DNA from: Hexactinellida sp. DTS-2022
Taxonomy: Eukaryota; Porifera; Hexactinellida
Assembly: GCA_028753945.1 (NCBI GenBank)
Contig: JAPNXP010000001.1
Location: forward strand, 5,570,501-5,634,500
DNA length: 64,000 nucleotides
Direction: 5' to 3'
The position numbers were made by a program, and so were the translations under genes. The stretch's first letter is position 1. Every line of letters starts with the position of its first letter. The notes below the pieces were generated by a model. That model did not search any database, had not been told where the DNA came from, and saw only the letters and a list, made by a program, of their open reading frames with translations. This document shows, in pieces, positions 44,533-57,077 of this stretch.

Positions 44533-45364
44533 CTAGCCCCATAATTTTTTTAGATCTTTTTGAGTCGTGGGTTGTGGCCAATTTACGATAGATTCCACCT
44601 TACAATTCTGGGGTGACATCCCCAACTCATAAAAACTATGACCCAAATAATTGATCAATTGTTTTTCGACCTGACATTTTCGTCCAAGTAACGAAATTTG
44701 TGTTTGAGAAGCCGCTGAAATACTTCGCATAGATCTTTCCGATATGATTCCATATCTGGAGAAAATACTAAAATATCATCGATGAAATTCTCTTTGCAGT
44801 GATCCAGTCCACTCAAAACTTGATCCATTATTCTTTGAAATAAACTGGGTCCACTGGCGAGTCAGAAGGGAAGGACATTGAATTCATAGAGTCCCATTCC
44901 GGGTCCTGGAGAAAAGGCAGTTTTCTCGCGATCTAAATCTACTACTGGTATCTGCCACTAGCCTGAGTTCAGGTCCAGTTTTGTAAAAAAGTCATGCCAC
45001 TCACTGGCACTCAGTTTGACCTGAACATGATCGGGAAGAGGTAGTGGGTACGCATTTTTCTGCGTGACTTTATTTAAACTCCGATAATCAATACAAAATC
45101 GAATACTGCTGTCTTTCTTCTTGACAAGCACTCGGGGAGCCAGCCATGGACTATTTGAAACCTTTATAACGTTCTTGGCCATGCTAAGTTGCTAAGCGTA
45201 TACCGACAACTCGCATCACGACAATTCGCAACGGACAACTTTGCAAGCATTTCCTCAATTTGTGAATGCATTTCTTGCTGATAGGCTTGTGGTATCATTC
45301 TAGGTGGCAGCTTGATAGGAGGTGCGTTCCTCGTACGGATCGGGAATGGTTCAACGTTTGCCAC
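44533..45364 (-). pseudogene. pol: gypsy-2 reverse transcriptase, several breaks
   Basis: 45364-45164 (NAPPIKLPPRMIPQAY), 45182-44958 (NVIKVSNSPWLAPRVL, FCIDYRSLNKVTQKNAYP, TKLDLNSG), then FIDDILVFSPD (catalytic Asp pair, near 44775) between frames, and 44730-44533 (INYLGHSFYELGMSPQNCKV). Order is correct; at least three frameshifts. Confidence 0.9.
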
Positions 45365-45536
45365 CCCAGGTACAGAAAAAAGCTCCTGAAAGTCCTTGAT
45401 TATGTCTGTAAATTCCGCCTTGGTATCTGGATATTCAATACTATATGTATTGTCACACTTAGGAACGGCTCCTAGACAATCCCAATCTCCTCTTCCTGAT
45501 CCATTGAATTAGAAGCTGAATAAGCTTCCGGGTAAT

Positions 45537-45896
45537 TTAGCCTATGTACGGGACATGAATGTTGTTGTTCTCTGAATAATTTTGAAGATCTAAGGTAGTT
45601 ATCCTCCCAATTGTAGGTCCAATAGCTACTCTATTAGAAAAGTCAAGGCTGATTCGATGATTTGCCAAAAAGTCAATCCCTAGAATACAATCTGTAATAA
45701 GAGAAGATGCTTTAATGAATTTTTTAAGTGATCGAGATTTGCCAATCGTAATTTCCAACTCTGCCTCGCCCAGAGATTGCATCTTATTCCCGGTTGCTGT
45801 TAGTAACAGTTGTTCTGCTGGTGTAGGGATGATATCCTTTACTCTTCTAAATATAGTATTTGAAATAAGACTAACGGAAGATCCACTATCCAGCAT
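45537..45896 (-). pseudogene. pol: gypsy-2 aspartic protease
   Basis: MLDSGSSVSLISNTIF carries the catalytic DSG; ILGIDFLANHRISLDF is the second conserved block. A TAG just upstream of MLDSG breaks the link to Gag. Confidence 0.88.
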
Positions 45897-46099
45897 GATT
45901 TTGCACTATACACCTTCAATTTCTGCTACAGTGTACATAGGTTTCACAGGTTTACAAAGAGCTACGATATCTCTTTCGGGATATCGGTCGAATCGAGCCA
46001 TATTTAGAAGCCGGACCTTGTTTCGGCTCTCCCAACAAGTCCCTTGAAGTTTAAATTTTGTCCCACGGGTGGTTCCGGGAAATTCCTCATTATGTGCCC

Positions 46100-46726
46100 C
46101 ATAGGCGTAGAGTATGACGGGGCGGCCGCGGCACGCCCCGTCAGCCCGTATGCATTACGGGGCGGATGCCTCTTCGCCCCGTCAGCTTTCTGTAAAGATT
46201 CCGGAAAATATATAAATATATACAGAGTATGAAATCATGACTATTTCAATCAAGAATAACTATACTTTCCGGATATTTTATCAATAATTTACTGTACGAG
46301 TATAGATACCAATTGTGGAATCCCGCTTAACGACCACCTCAGAATAACGATCATCCCGATATTGCTATACTACTTTTTATATTCTCGTTCAACCACTTAT
46401 TAACATTAGTATTAACTGATTTTGGAATTACGACCACCCCGCTATTCAAAATTTTGGCCAAGGTTTATGAATGAATAATTATTTTCAAACACAGAATAAC
46501 GACCAAATTTCTAATAACAATCTATTCTTCCAAGATTCCAAATCTTGATCAATAGAAAACAATGCAAATTTGACAAATAAATAACAATCTAGATCAAATA
46601 AATAACGGTAATACTAAATGCTATTTCAATGCTTACTACTATGAATATAAAATATAGATAAAATCAGAGAAAATTTCGAGTGCCCCGTCAGCTTTTGGTA
46701 AAATAATTAACAACTCTACGCCTATG
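46100..46726. mobile_element. Inverted-repeat MITE, CATAGGCGTAGAG ends, 627 bp
   Basis: Perfect 13-bp ends CATAGGCGTAGAG and CTCTACGCCTATG. Subterminal GCCCCGTCAGC repeats at both sides; a GC-rich left zone (GGGGCGGCCGCGGCACG) against an AT-rich rest. No clear 8-bp duplication, so the right flank may have been rearranged. Confidence 0.75.
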
Positions 46727-47139
46727 GGCTCCACATATATTATCTATAATTTGTGACATTTTTAAAAATTATGTCAGTGAATACATTGGTAGAGGTTGGT
46801 TGATAAAGTTATATATTATATGGTTGCAAGGAGTTATCCAGGAGCGCTAGACGCTCCTTTTGGAGCATGATTCTGGAAAATTAGAATTTAGGAGCGTGAA
46901 AATTTGGATTCCTCTCCTATACCATAACGATCGTATTTACAAATAGCTGTATAATACACTGTAACGGTTGAGTGATTGTTCAAACACCAAGGGCCGTGAC
47001 TTCTTTTAGTCAATTGTTAGCTGCCTTAAAGATATTATAAATCTGTTTGTTATCTTAATCAAAAAAATTGATGTTTATGATATTTTGATGTTGAATTAAG
47101 TGAAAGATGGCGGCCCCTAAGGGGCAGGCTTGTCAAAAG
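46727..47139. other. No gene recognised
   Basis: Contains a local GGAGCGCTAGACGCTCC hairpin near 46852. No domain-bearing frame. Confidence 0.35.
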
Positions 47140-47345
47140 GTCCCGAATTGTCAGGTCAGGTCAGGTCTTACATACAATATTTACGTTCAGGTCAGGTCAG
47201 GTCATGGTGGTAAAAAATCATACAGGTCAGGTCAGGTCAGGTCTTTCACATTCTCAGGTCATTTCAGGTCAATTTCAAGTCAATTTCAGGTCAATTTACT
47301 AGTACTAGTCTACTATATTATATTTGTATACTACTAGTAAATAGT
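47140..47345 (+). repeat. (CAGGT)n-rich tandem repeat
   Basis: Clusters of TCAGGTCAGGTCAGGTC separated by unique bits; a short mirrored remnant AGGTCAGGTCAAGTCG occurs at 47618. Looks like the subterminal region of a worn element. The plus-strand open frame here is low complexity only. Confidence 0.7.
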
Positions 47346-47512
47346 GAGGTTTATACAAATAGAGCATCAATTTATTAATTGGTGTGGCGTTGATCAGCAT
47401 TTCCCCCGACTTTTTTTCGATGCGCTCATAATTTGCTTGTAGAGACGCTTTAAGAGCGAGATATCAATACTTAAGCGCGTCATTTTATGCAAAATATACT
47501 CCATTCTGAAAT

Positions 47513-47552
47513 CAAAGCGCGTTAAATGGCATGGCGCGTTTAACGCGCTTTG
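47513..47552. repeat. Hairpin AAAGCGCGTTAAA...TTTAACGCGCTTT
   Basis: 13-bp perfect arms, short GC loop. Two flanking GTGGCGTTGAT copies in direct orientation (47383, 47562) bound the segment. Confidence 0.65.
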
Positions 47553-47633
47553 TGTTAAAAGTGGCGTTGATATATCTGAAAAATTAAAACCAACCGAGTT
47601 GAGCCTTTGATAGAATAGGTCAGGTCAAGTCGA

Positions 47634-47757
47634 AAAATCCAAAATTGCAGCCTGTGCCGACGCATGTTCCTTTGGTGGCACTATATTTTGATGGTGGTTT
47701 ATTGATAGTGCCTCCAAAGGAACATGCAGTCGGCACAGGCTGCAATTTTGGATTTTT
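47634..47757 (-). repeat. R hairpin 5, inverted
   Basis: Orientation is reversed: the arm with extra A (GCAGTCGG) is on the right. Loop TTTGATGGTGGTTTATTGAT. Confidence 0.93.
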
Positions 47758-48180
47758 TTCGCCAAGTCATCAACGCCTCAATGTGTCAAGAACCATTTGT
47801 TAATTGGTCCGAGTCACAAGGAACGGTAGATAAATTTGAAGTTTGTTTATATCATAAACCATCTTGAGTTTACTGCCATTCATTCATTATGTATTGATAA
47901 TAAATTATATTATTAGGAATTTATTTTAGCAATATTATCCACGGTGAGTTGAGTAAAGTCAACAAATTCCTTATATTATATTATTTTATTTTATCCATTG
48001 TATAGTAATACTACAATTAAAAAGAAGCCAGCTGTAATTTATTAGTTAAATCAATATAATTATCGCAAGTTGAAACAATAGAGTAGGATTTAACAGGTTA
48101 AATCAATATAATTATTACAAGTTGAAACAATAGAATTAGATTTAACAGTTTACTGAATCTCAAGTGTGAGGAAATTCATG
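47758..48180 (-). repeat. R body, copy 6, inverted, truncated
   Basis: GCCAAGTCATCAACGCCTCA to GATTTAACAGTTTACTG, then joined head to head with copy 7. Confidence 0.85.
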
Positions 48181-49047
48181 CCATAAAAAGGGGTTGAAAT
48201 TTCTTTGTTTATTCACACTTCAGTTTAAGTAAAAGTGTTAAATCTAATTCTATTGTTTCAACTTGTAATAATTATATTGATTCAACTTGTTAAATCTTAC
48301 ACTATTGTTTCAACTTGTGATAATTATATTGATTCAACTTGTGAGATCGAGTAGGCTTCTATTTTCCAATTGAAAACTAAGATTCTACATTCCATAACAA
48401 AGACAGATTATTTGATTATATTTATTTCTGCTTACAATATTCTTGAACAATGGATACATGACATATTTAATTCTAATTAATTCGCTCTGTGTTTAACGTA
48501 TAGAGATGGTTCCAAATAGATTCCTGGGGTTATCGAGTGCGCTGAATTCAAATATGAAAGTGAAATTCAATTTAGACTAATAATTATTGCAAATAATTGA
48601 ACTTAATTTATTTTGATGTACATAATATTGGTGTTAAATTATAAATAGATTAATTAAATATTTATACTAATTATCTAAATTTCATTAATCTCAGAAATGA
48701 TATAAGATAGAAACAAACTTTAAATTTATCAATTGATCCTTATGCCACGTATAACCTCTACAAATGGGTCTTGACACCTTGAGGTGATGATGACATCGTA
48801 AGAAAAATGTATTTTTACAATTTTGTGAATTAAATATTTCGCATGGGTTGGTTGGAGTTGGGTGAATACCCAACACGCAGATAAAAAATGATGAGTCATC
48901 AGCTATTATATTCTACTGAAACTTGAATATCTCTCAAATGAAGTGAGCTAAATGGAAACTTCCACCACTCTAAGGGTCGTTGCCTACTGAAACACCTTTC
49001 TGAAATAATTTAACACCTTCATAGTGATGATGACTAGGCGAAAAAAA
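48181..49047 (+). repeat. R body, copy 7, with empty GATA site
   Basis: Contains AACAATGGATACATGACATA at 48447-48466, the uninterrupted form of the sequence that carries the three Ginger-like insertions. Otherwise the long type, ending GATGATGACTAGGCG. Confidence 0.88.
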
Positions 49048-49167
49048 ACCAAAATTGCAGCTTGTGCCGACAGCATGTTCCTTTGGAGGCACTATCAATA
49101 AACCACCACCAAAATTTAGTGCCACCAAAGGAACATGCGTCGGCACAGGCTGCAATTTTGGATTTTT
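49048..49167 (+). repeat. R hairpin 6
   Basis: Complete; left arm GCAGCTTGTGCCGACAGC shows one change. Confidence 0.92.
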
Positions 49168-49876
49168 CTTTCTCCGTAGCAGGTGCCCTGGCCACACCTG
49201 TATACATAGATGGCTGAAACTTGGCATGTGGTTCGGAGTCGAAGTCTAATTTGCACCTGGGGTTACGATTTTGTATTAACATATTTTGGACACATCTTTA
49301 ACACCTTTCAAGATTTGTCTGGTCTATGACTCAAAATATGTTTTACTAAACCCCAAAATCTTATTTCATATTTAGATTCTTCTTAAAATTCTGCGTCTGA
49401 TGGGAGAAGAAAATCTTCAAAAAAGGGTTTAATTTCTGCCATAAATGGGGGTTGAAATTTCTTTGTATACTCACACTTCAGTTTCATTAAAACTGTGAAA
49501 TTTAATTCCATTGTTTCAACTTGTAATAATTATATTGATTTAACTTGTTAAATCCTACTCTATTGATTCAACTGGCAATAATTATATTGATTTCAATTAT
49601 AAATTCCAGCTGGCTTCTATTTAATTTAATATACAATGGATTAAATAAAATAATATAATATAAGGAATTTGTTGACTTAACTCACTCACCGTGGATAACA
49701 TTGCTAAAATAAATAACGAATAATATAATTTAATATCAATACATAATGAATGAATGGCTTTAAACTCTAGATGGTTTATGATAGAAAAAAACTTCAAATT
49801 CAACAATCGTTCCTTGTGACTCCGACCAATTAACAAATGGTTCTTCACACCTTGGGCGTTGATGACTGGGCGAAAA
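49168..49876 (+). repeat. R body, copy 8 (short type)
   Basis: TTTCTCCGTAGCAGGTGCCC to GGCGTTGATGACTGGGCG. Confidence 0.82.
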
Positions 49877-49999
49877 AAAATCCAAAATTGCAGCCTGTGC
49901 CGACAGCATGTTCCTTTGGAGGCACTATCAATAAACAAACAACAAAATATAGTGCCACCAAAAGAACATGCGTCGGCACAGGCTGCTATTTTGGATTTT
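49877..49999 (+). repeat. R hairpin 7
   Basis: Complete; loop CAATAAACAAACAACAAAAT. Confidence 0.92.
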
Positions 50000-50174
50000 T
50001 ACTGTGCCGACTATACTATAGTATAGTGGCCCAGTATTGGAATCACTGCCTTTATTACTGTGCCGACTATACCATAGTATAGTGGCCCAGTATTGGAATC
50101 ACTGCCTTTATTACTGTGCCGACTATCCTATAGTATAGTGGCCCAGTATTGGAATGACTGCCTTTATTATTATT
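50000..50174 (+). repeat. R minisatellite array, three units
   Basis: Very regular 57-bp units with spacer TATTGGAATCACTGCCTTTA, the cleanest array of the window. Confidence 0.93.
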
Positions 50175-50341
50175 TTTTCTCCGTAGCAGGTGCCCTGGCC
50201 ACACCTTTATACATTGAGGGCTAAAACTTGGCATGTAGATGTGGAAGGTCCTTCTAATTTGCACCTGGGGTTACTATTTTTTATTAACAAATTTTGGACA
50301 CATTTTTAACACCTTTCAAAATTTGTCTGGTCCATAACTAG
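50175..50341 (+). repeat. R body, copy 9, truncated
   Basis: Only the left 165 bp (TTCTCCGTAGCAGGTGCCCT to TGTCTGGTCCATAACT) before an inverted hairpin. Confidence 0.8.
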
Positions 50342-50460
50342 AAAAATTGCAGCCTGTGCCGACGCATGTTCCTTTGGTGGCACTATATTTTGGTGGTGGT
50401 TTATTGATAGTGCCTCCAAAGGAACATGCTGTGGGCACAGGCTGCAATTTTGGATTTTTT
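50342..50460 (-). repeat. R hairpin 8, inverted
   Basis: Loop TTTGGTGGTGGTTTATTGAT; right arm CATGCTGTGGGCACAGG. Confidence 0.92.
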
Positions 50461-51544
50461 TTCGCCATGTCATCATCACTATGAAGGTGTTAAATTATTT
50501 TAAAAAGGTGTTTCAGAAGGCATCGACCCTTAGAGTGGTGGAAGTTTCCATTTAGTTCACTTCATTTTAGAGATATTCAAGTTTGAGTAGAATATAATAG
50601 CTGATGACTCAGCATTTTTTATGTGAGTGTTGGGTCATCACCCAACATCAACTAACCCATTTTAAATATCGAATTAACAAAATTGTAAAAACACATTTTT
50701 TTAACGATGTCATCATCACCTCAAGGTGTCAAGACCCACTTGTATAGGTGGCACGTGCCATAAGGATCAATTGATAAATTGGAAGTTTGTTTCTATCTTA
50801 TTTGAATTCTGAGATTTATTATATTTAATTAATTAGTATAAATAATTATTAATATTATTTATAATTTAACACCAATTTCAATGTCAACTTACAATTATTA
50901 AGTTAAATTATTTTGTCATAAATAATAAATTAATTAATTCGGTAATCAAATTTCAATTCCGCACACTCGATAACCCCTAATACACAAATTGGAAGCATCT
51001 ATATAAGTCATATACTGACTGAATTAATTATAATTAATTACGTCAGTCTATTAACAGTGCAAGAATATTCTCGCAGAAATAAATATAATCACTTAATCTG
51101 TCGTTGTTGTGGAATGTAAAATCTTAGGTTTCAATTAGAAAATAGAAGCCTACTCGATCTCACAAGTTGAATCAATATAATTATTACAAGTTGAACTAAT
51201 AGAATTCGATTTAACACTTCAATTGAACTGAAGTGTTAGTAAACAAAGGAAGCTTGCAACTCAATTGTGGCACAAACTAAGTACAATTTGAAAATTCGTG
51301 CACTGTGAAAAGGTGTAGAATTTAATTCTCGATCGAATGCATATAAATTAAATATTTGTGCACTATTTATTGTTCTTTTTCTAATATTAAACAGGTGCAA
51401 AAATGTGTCCAAAAAAAACTTTTTAAAAATCGTGACCCCAGGTGCACATCTGTAACCCATGAGACACCTGTCCTGAAATTTTGGGTTCTTAGTTAATTAA
51501 ACTCTGTTCTGTGGAGAGAATACGGACTAATAATAATAACTAAC
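50461..51544 (-). repeat. R body, copy 10, inverted, nearly full
   Basis: CGCCATGTCATCATCACTAT through AGACCCACTTGTATAGGTGG, CACAAGTTGAATCAATATAA and GTAACCCATGAGACACCTG to CGGACTAATAATAATAAC. Confidence 0.85.
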
Positions 51545-51670
51545 CAAGGCACTGAGATTAGAACTGGGCCACTATACTAAAGTATAGTCGGCACAGTAAT
51601 AATAATCGGTAACCAAAGCACTAAGACCAATACTGGGCCACTATACTATAGTATAGTCGGCACAGTAAAA
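51545..51670 (-). repeat. R minisatellite array, two inverted units
   Basis: ACTGGGCCACTATAC...GTCGGCACAGTA twice, the inverse of the other arrays, in keeping with inverted copy 10. Confidence 0.9.
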
Positions 51671-52148
51671 ATGTTTTACTAAACCCCCAAATTTTTTTTC
51701 ACATTTGGATTCACCATAAAATTCTGCGTCTGATGGGAGAAGAAAACTTTCAATAAAGAGTTTTATTTCTGCCATAAATGGGAGTTGAAATTTCTTTGTT
51801 TACTAACACTTCAGTTCAATTGAAAGTGTTAAATCTAATTCTATAGTTTCAACTCGTTATTATTATATTGATTCAACTTGTGAGATCGAGTAGGCTTCTA
51901 TTTTCCAATTGAGAACCGAGATTTACATTCCATAACAACGACAGATTATGTGATTATATTTACTTCATACTGACGTAATTAATTATAATTAATTCAGTCA
52001 GTAGTATATGACTTATATAGATGCTCCCAATTTGTTTATTAGGGGTTATCGAGTGTGCGGAATTTAAATTTGATAACCAAATAATTAATTAATTATTCAT
52101 GACAAAATAATTTAATTTAATAATTGTAAGTTGACATTGAAAAAAAAA
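51671..52148 (+). repeat. R body, copy 11, truncated
   Basis: AATGTTTTACTAAACCCCCA to GTAAGTTGACATTG, abruptly joined to a hairpin. The site near 51965 reads CTTCATACTGACG, lacking GATA. Confidence 0.8.
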
Positions 52149-52267
52149 ATCCAAAATTGCAGCCTGTGCCGACAGCATGTTCCTTTGGAGGCACTATCAA
52201 TAAACAACCAACAAAATATAGTGCCACCAAAGGAACATGCGTCGACACAGGCTGCAATTTTGGATTT
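52149..52267 (+). repeat. R hairpin 9
   Basis: Complete; one change in the right arm (GCGTCGACACAGG). Confidence 0.92.
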
Positions 52268-52284
52268 ATTACATTATTATTCTT

Positions 52285-52340
52285 ATTACTGTGCCGACTA
52301 TACTATAGTATAGTGGCCCAGTATTAGAATCACTGCCTTT
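52285..52340 (+). repeat. R minisatellite, one unit
   Basis: TTACTGTGCCGACTATAC to CACTGCCTTTAT. Confidence 0.9.
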
Positions 52341-53652
52341 ATTTATATTATTATTATTTCTCCGTAGCAGGTGCCCTGGCCACACCTGTATACATAGAGG
52401 GCTGAAACTTGGCATGTAGATTCGGAGTCGACGTCTAATTTGCACCTGGGGTTACGATTTTGTATTAACAAATTTTTGACACATCTTTAACACCTTTCAA
52501 AATTTGTCTGGTCCATAACACAAAATATGTTTTACTAAACCCCAAAATTTTATTTCACATTTGGATTCGCCATAAAATTCTGCGTCTGATGGGAGAAGAG
52601 ATTTTTCAATAAAGGGGTCAATTTCTGCCATAAATGGGGGTTGAAATTTCTTTGTTTACTGACACTTCAATTTCAGTAAAGTGTTAAATCTAATTCTATT
52701 GTTTCAACTTGTAATAATTATATTGATTTAACTTGTTAAATCCTACTCTAGTGATTCAACTTGCGATAATTATATTGATTTAACTTATAAATTCCAGCTG
52801 GCTTCTATTTAATTTTAGTATTACTATACAATTGATTAAATTAAATAATATAATATAAGGAATTTGTTGACTCAACTCAACCAACCATGGATAACATTGC
52901 TAAAATAAATAACTAATAATATAATTTATTATCAATACATAATGAATGAATGGCATTAAACTAAAGATGGTTTATGATAGAACCGTTAAGATTTTACATT
53001 CCACAACAACGACAGATTAAGTGATTATATTTATTTCGGCGAGAATATTCTTGCACAATTAATGACTGACTTAATTAATTATAATTAATTCATTTTGTAT
53101 TTAACTTATAGACGGTTCCAAATAGATTATTGGGGTTATCGAGTGCGTGGAATTCAAATATTATAGTGAAATTCAATTTAAATTAATAATAATTGCAAAT
53201 AATTGAACTTAATTTATTTTGCTGTATATAATAATGGTGTTAAATAATAAATAAATAAATTAAATATTTATACTAACTAGATAAATTTCATTAATCTCAG
53301 AGATGATACAAGATAGAAACAAACTTTCAATTTATCAATTGGTCCTTATGCCAGGTACCACCTATACAAGTGGGTCTTGACACCTTGAGGTGATTATGAC
53401 ATCGTCAAAAAAATGTATTTTTACAATTTTTTTAATTCGATATTTAAAATGGGTTAGTTGATGTTGGGTGATGACCCAACACACACATAAAAAATGCTGA
53501 GTCATCAGCTATTATATTCTACTCAAACTTGAATATCTCTAAAATTATATGAACTAAATGGAAACTTCCACCACTCTAAGGGTCGATGCCTTCTGTAACA
53601 CCTTTTTGAAATAATTTAACACCTTCATAGTGATGATGACATGGCGAAAAAA
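52341..53652 (+). repeat. R body, copy 12, short-plus-long fusion
   Basis: Starts TTCTCCGTAGCAGGTGCC, passes AAACTAAAGATGGTTTATGA, then AGAACCGTTAAGATTTTACA, where the long-type segment begins, and ends GATGATGACATGGCG. Confidence 0.82.
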
Positions 53653-53776
53653 AAATCCAAAATTGCAGCCTGCGCCGACAGAATGTTCTTTTGGAGGCAC
53701 TATAAATAAACAACCAACAAAATGTAGTGCCACCAAAGGAACATGCGTCGGCACAGGCTGCAATTTTGGATTTTTT
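53653..53776 (+). repeat. R hairpin 10
   Basis: Left arm CTGCGCCGACAGAATG has two changes; right arm standard. Confidence 0.92.
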
Positions 53777-55071
53777 ATTATTTCTCCGTAGACGGTGCCC
53801 TGGCCAGAGCTTTAGAGTTGATGTGCTAAAACTTGGCATGTAGGTGCGTATGGACCGTCTAATTTGCACCTGGGGTTACGATTTTTGATTAACCAATTTT
53901 GGACACATTTTGACACCTTTCAAAATTTGTCTGGTCCATAATTATAAAAATGTTTTACTAAACCCCCAAGTTTTATTTCTTATTTAGATTCACCATAAAA
54001 TTCTGCGTCTGATGGGTGAAGAAGATTTTCAATAAATGGTTTAATTTCTGCCATAAATGGGGGTTGAAATTTCTTTGTTTACTCACACTTCAATTTCAGT
54101 AAAAGTGTTAAATCTAATTCCTTTGTTTCAACTTGTATAATTATATTGATTTAACTTGTTAAATCCTACTCTAGTGATTCAACTTGCGATAATTATATTG
54201 ATTTAACTTATAAATTCCAGCTGGCTTCTATTTAATTGTAGCATTACTATACAATTGATTAAATTAAATTAATTTATATAAGGAATTTGTTGACTTTACT
54301 CAACTCACCGTGGATGACATTGCGAAAATACATAACTAATAATTTAATTTATTATCAATAAGTAATGAATGAATGGCATTAAACTAAGGATGGTTTATGA
54401 TAGAACCGTTAAGATTTTACATTCCACAACAACGACAGATTAAGTGATTATATTTATTTCGGCGAGAATATTCTTGCACAATTAATGTACTGACGTAATT
54501 AATTATAATTAATTCCATTTGTATTTAACTTATAGATTGTTCCAATTAGATTATTGGGGTTATCGAGTGCGTGGAATTCAAATATTATAGTGAAATTCAA
54601 TTAAATTAATAATAGTTGCAAATAATTGAACTTAATTTATTTTGCTGTATATAATAATGGTGTTAAATAATAAATAAATTAATTAAATAGTATACTAATT
54701 AGCTAAATTTCTTTAATCTCAGAGATGATTCAAGATAGAAACAAACTTTCAATTTATCAATTGGTCCTTATGCCACGTAACACCTCTACAAATGGGTTTT
54801 GACACCTTGCGGTGATGATGACATCGTCAAAAAATGTGTTTTTACAATTTTGTGAATTAAATAATTCGCATGGGTTGGTCGAAGTTGGGTGAATACCCAA
54901 CACGCACCTAAAAAATGCTGACTCAGCACATATTAAATTCTACTGAAACTTGAATATCTCTCAAATGAAGTGAGCAAGATGGAAACTTCTACCACTCTAA
55001 GGGTCATAGCCTTCTGAAACACCTTTCTGAAATAATTTAACACCTTTATAGTGATGATGACTTGGCGATAA
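53777..55071 (+). repeat. R body, copy 13, short-plus-long fusion
   Basis: Same junction AGAACCGTTAAGATTTTACA (54391) as copies 12 and 15, so these three share an ancestor. Confidence 0.82.
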
Positions 55072-55197
55072 AAATCCAAAATTGCAGCCTGTGTCAACAG
55101 CATGTTCCATTGGAGGCACTATCAATAGACCACCACCAAAATATAGTGCCACCAAAGGAACATGCGTCGGCACAGCTGCAATTTTGGGTTTTTTTCT
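55072..55197 (+). repeat. R hairpin 11
   Basis: Left arm GTGTCAACAGCATG is changed; right arm CACAGCTGCAATTTTGGG is shortened by one base. Confidence 0.9.
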
Positions 55198-55721
55198 CCG
55201 TAGCAGGTGCCCTGGCCACACTTGTATACATAGAGGGTTGTAACTTGGCGTGTAGGTTCGGAGTCGACGTCTAATTTGCACCTGGGGTTATGATTTTTGA
55301 TCAAATTATTTTAACACCTATATAAACTAATTATGGCTGTTACATGAAATCATACCTTGTGAACTTTATAAAATTTTCATATTGGATAGCTAATTAAATT
55401 CTACACCTTTTTGAAAATCAAAAAGATTCAACTTACCGTTAATTTCTGCCACAAATCGGGGTTTAAATTTCTTTGTTTACTCACACTTCACTTTCAGTAA
55501 ACTTTTAAATCTAATTCCATTGTTTCAACTTGTAATAAATATATTGATTAAACTTGTTAAATCTTACACTATTGTTTAAACTTGCGATAATCATATTGAT
55601 TCCACTTGTGAAATCGAGTAGGCTTCTATTTAATATTTGAAAACTAAGATTTTACATTCCATAACAACAACAGATTATGTGATTATATTTACTTCTGCGT
55701 GAATATTCTGCACAATGGATA
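55198..55721 (+). repeat. R body, copy 14, left of transposon 2
   Basis: Runs to TCTGCACAATGGATA, the GATA target. Confidence 0.85.
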
Positions 55722-55837
55722 TGTTGCAGGCCAAATGCGTTTACAGGCTAAACGCGTTTAGCCTGAAAATATACGCCAAACGCGTTTAGCCTAGGCCAGA
55801 TGCGTTTCAATTAATTTATAAATAGAATGGGTGTTCT

Positions 55838-56490
55838 CAGAGGCGCCCACAGACCCCTAAAAAAAGTAACGCACAATGTTGTATGGAAATTTGGGCTGTA
55901 AATATTAGTATGATTGTGCATTATATTGAATCTTAAATTCTTAATTATTTGAGAGAAGTGCAATTCGCCGATGTCCTGATGCATCAAACGAATGTATAAC
56001 CCTCTCAACGTCGATCGGATATCTCGATGCACGTGCATTAGTGCAAGACCCGTGAGTCAAAAATTGTGTGCGAGAGCTGCAAGTAAGATATCAACTTAAG
56101 TTGATTGATACGCGTATCGCGTATAATACGTATCATACATCATACGCTATCCATCAGTACGTATTTTAAGTTAAATATATGATCAACAAGGGATGTTTTC
56201 AAAGTAAATTCAGTTGTATAGTATACTATATGTTTAAATCTTATTGTAAAACAAGATGCTAGCAAGTAATCAAATTTATACTATATACAAGACTATACTA
56301 AGGTCGATTAACAGTAAAAGAATAACGATTAAAGCGAAAGTTGTTCATTACAATTCCAATAGCGCGATATGATAAGTAAGATATACGAATAATAAGTATC
56401 AATAAAATACGTATTAAACAACCAAGAAAATTACACAGTTAAATTTGTATACGCACGTGCTTATACTGCGTACCCCTGTGGGCGCCACTG
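55838..56490. mobile_element. hAT MITE nested in transposon 2, 653 bp
   Basis: Ends CAGAGGCGCCCACAG and CTGTGGGCGCCACTG; exact 8-bp duplication GGTGTTCT (55830-55837, 56491-56498). The right arm of transposon 2 shows the empty site. Confidence 0.95.
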
Positions 56491-56910
56491 GGTGTTCTAT
56501 ATTTATCACTATTAATTAAATGCATTTATTTCTCATTCTATCACGCGATTATTGTTATTTATTCACCAGAATTGGTGTATTGCATTACAGTAGATGTCGG
56601 ATATAGGCACACCGGTTAATAAGAACACTATGTTGGAAAACGGTTGCCATATACCCTATATAATTTATGTCGGATATAAGCACACCGGTTTATAAGAACA
56701 CTATGTTGGAAAACGATAATATAATGTGTTGCCAAGTTGATATAATGTCGGAGTCATTTTTGAAAGTACTGATTGGAACTACCGAATAATGTCATTTCGT
56801 GAGGTGGAAAACACAATGAAGACAAGAATAGTTAGTTCAACTAAGAATTTATATGAAATTTAGCATATCTAACTACGAGTATTACTGCCCAATTCAATAT
56901 ATGTGATTAC

Positions 56911-57077
56911 CATAGGCGTCGTAAACCGCCCGGGTGCCCGGAAATGTCCGGGCGGGCAGAAGGGATTGTCCCTATGCTACTAACACTAAACTCCGAGTTT
57001 ACCCGGAGTTTACCCGGACATTACCCGGAATTTCCGGGCGGCCCGAAGGATTGACCTTTGCATTTACGACGCCTATG
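56911..57077. mobile_element. hAT MITE, CATAGGCGTCGT family, copy 3
   Basis: Ends CATAGGCGTCGTAAA and inverse; exact 8-bp duplication GTGATTAC (56903-56910, 57078-57085). Internal TTTACCCGGAGTTTACCCGG duplication. Confidence 0.95.

Larger units (their letters stand above)
42098..46099 (-). mobile_element. Ty3/gypsy-2, decayed, truncated by a MITE
   Basis: On minus, protease, RT, RNase H and integrase follow in Ty3/gypsy order, ending at a purine tract GAAGAAGGGAGAAG (about 42240) and an LTR-like stretch to about 42098. Its 5' side meets a MITE at 46100. A partial nucleocapsid (GHIMRNFPEPP, near 46085) is the last Gag trace. Protein similarity to gypsy-1 is clear throughout, so the two are relatives in one lineage. 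Confidence 0.88.

Noticed and set aside
47107-47337. Plus-strand frame over the CAGGT repeat
   Set aside because: Translation of a simple tandem repeat (QVRSG-like), not a gene.
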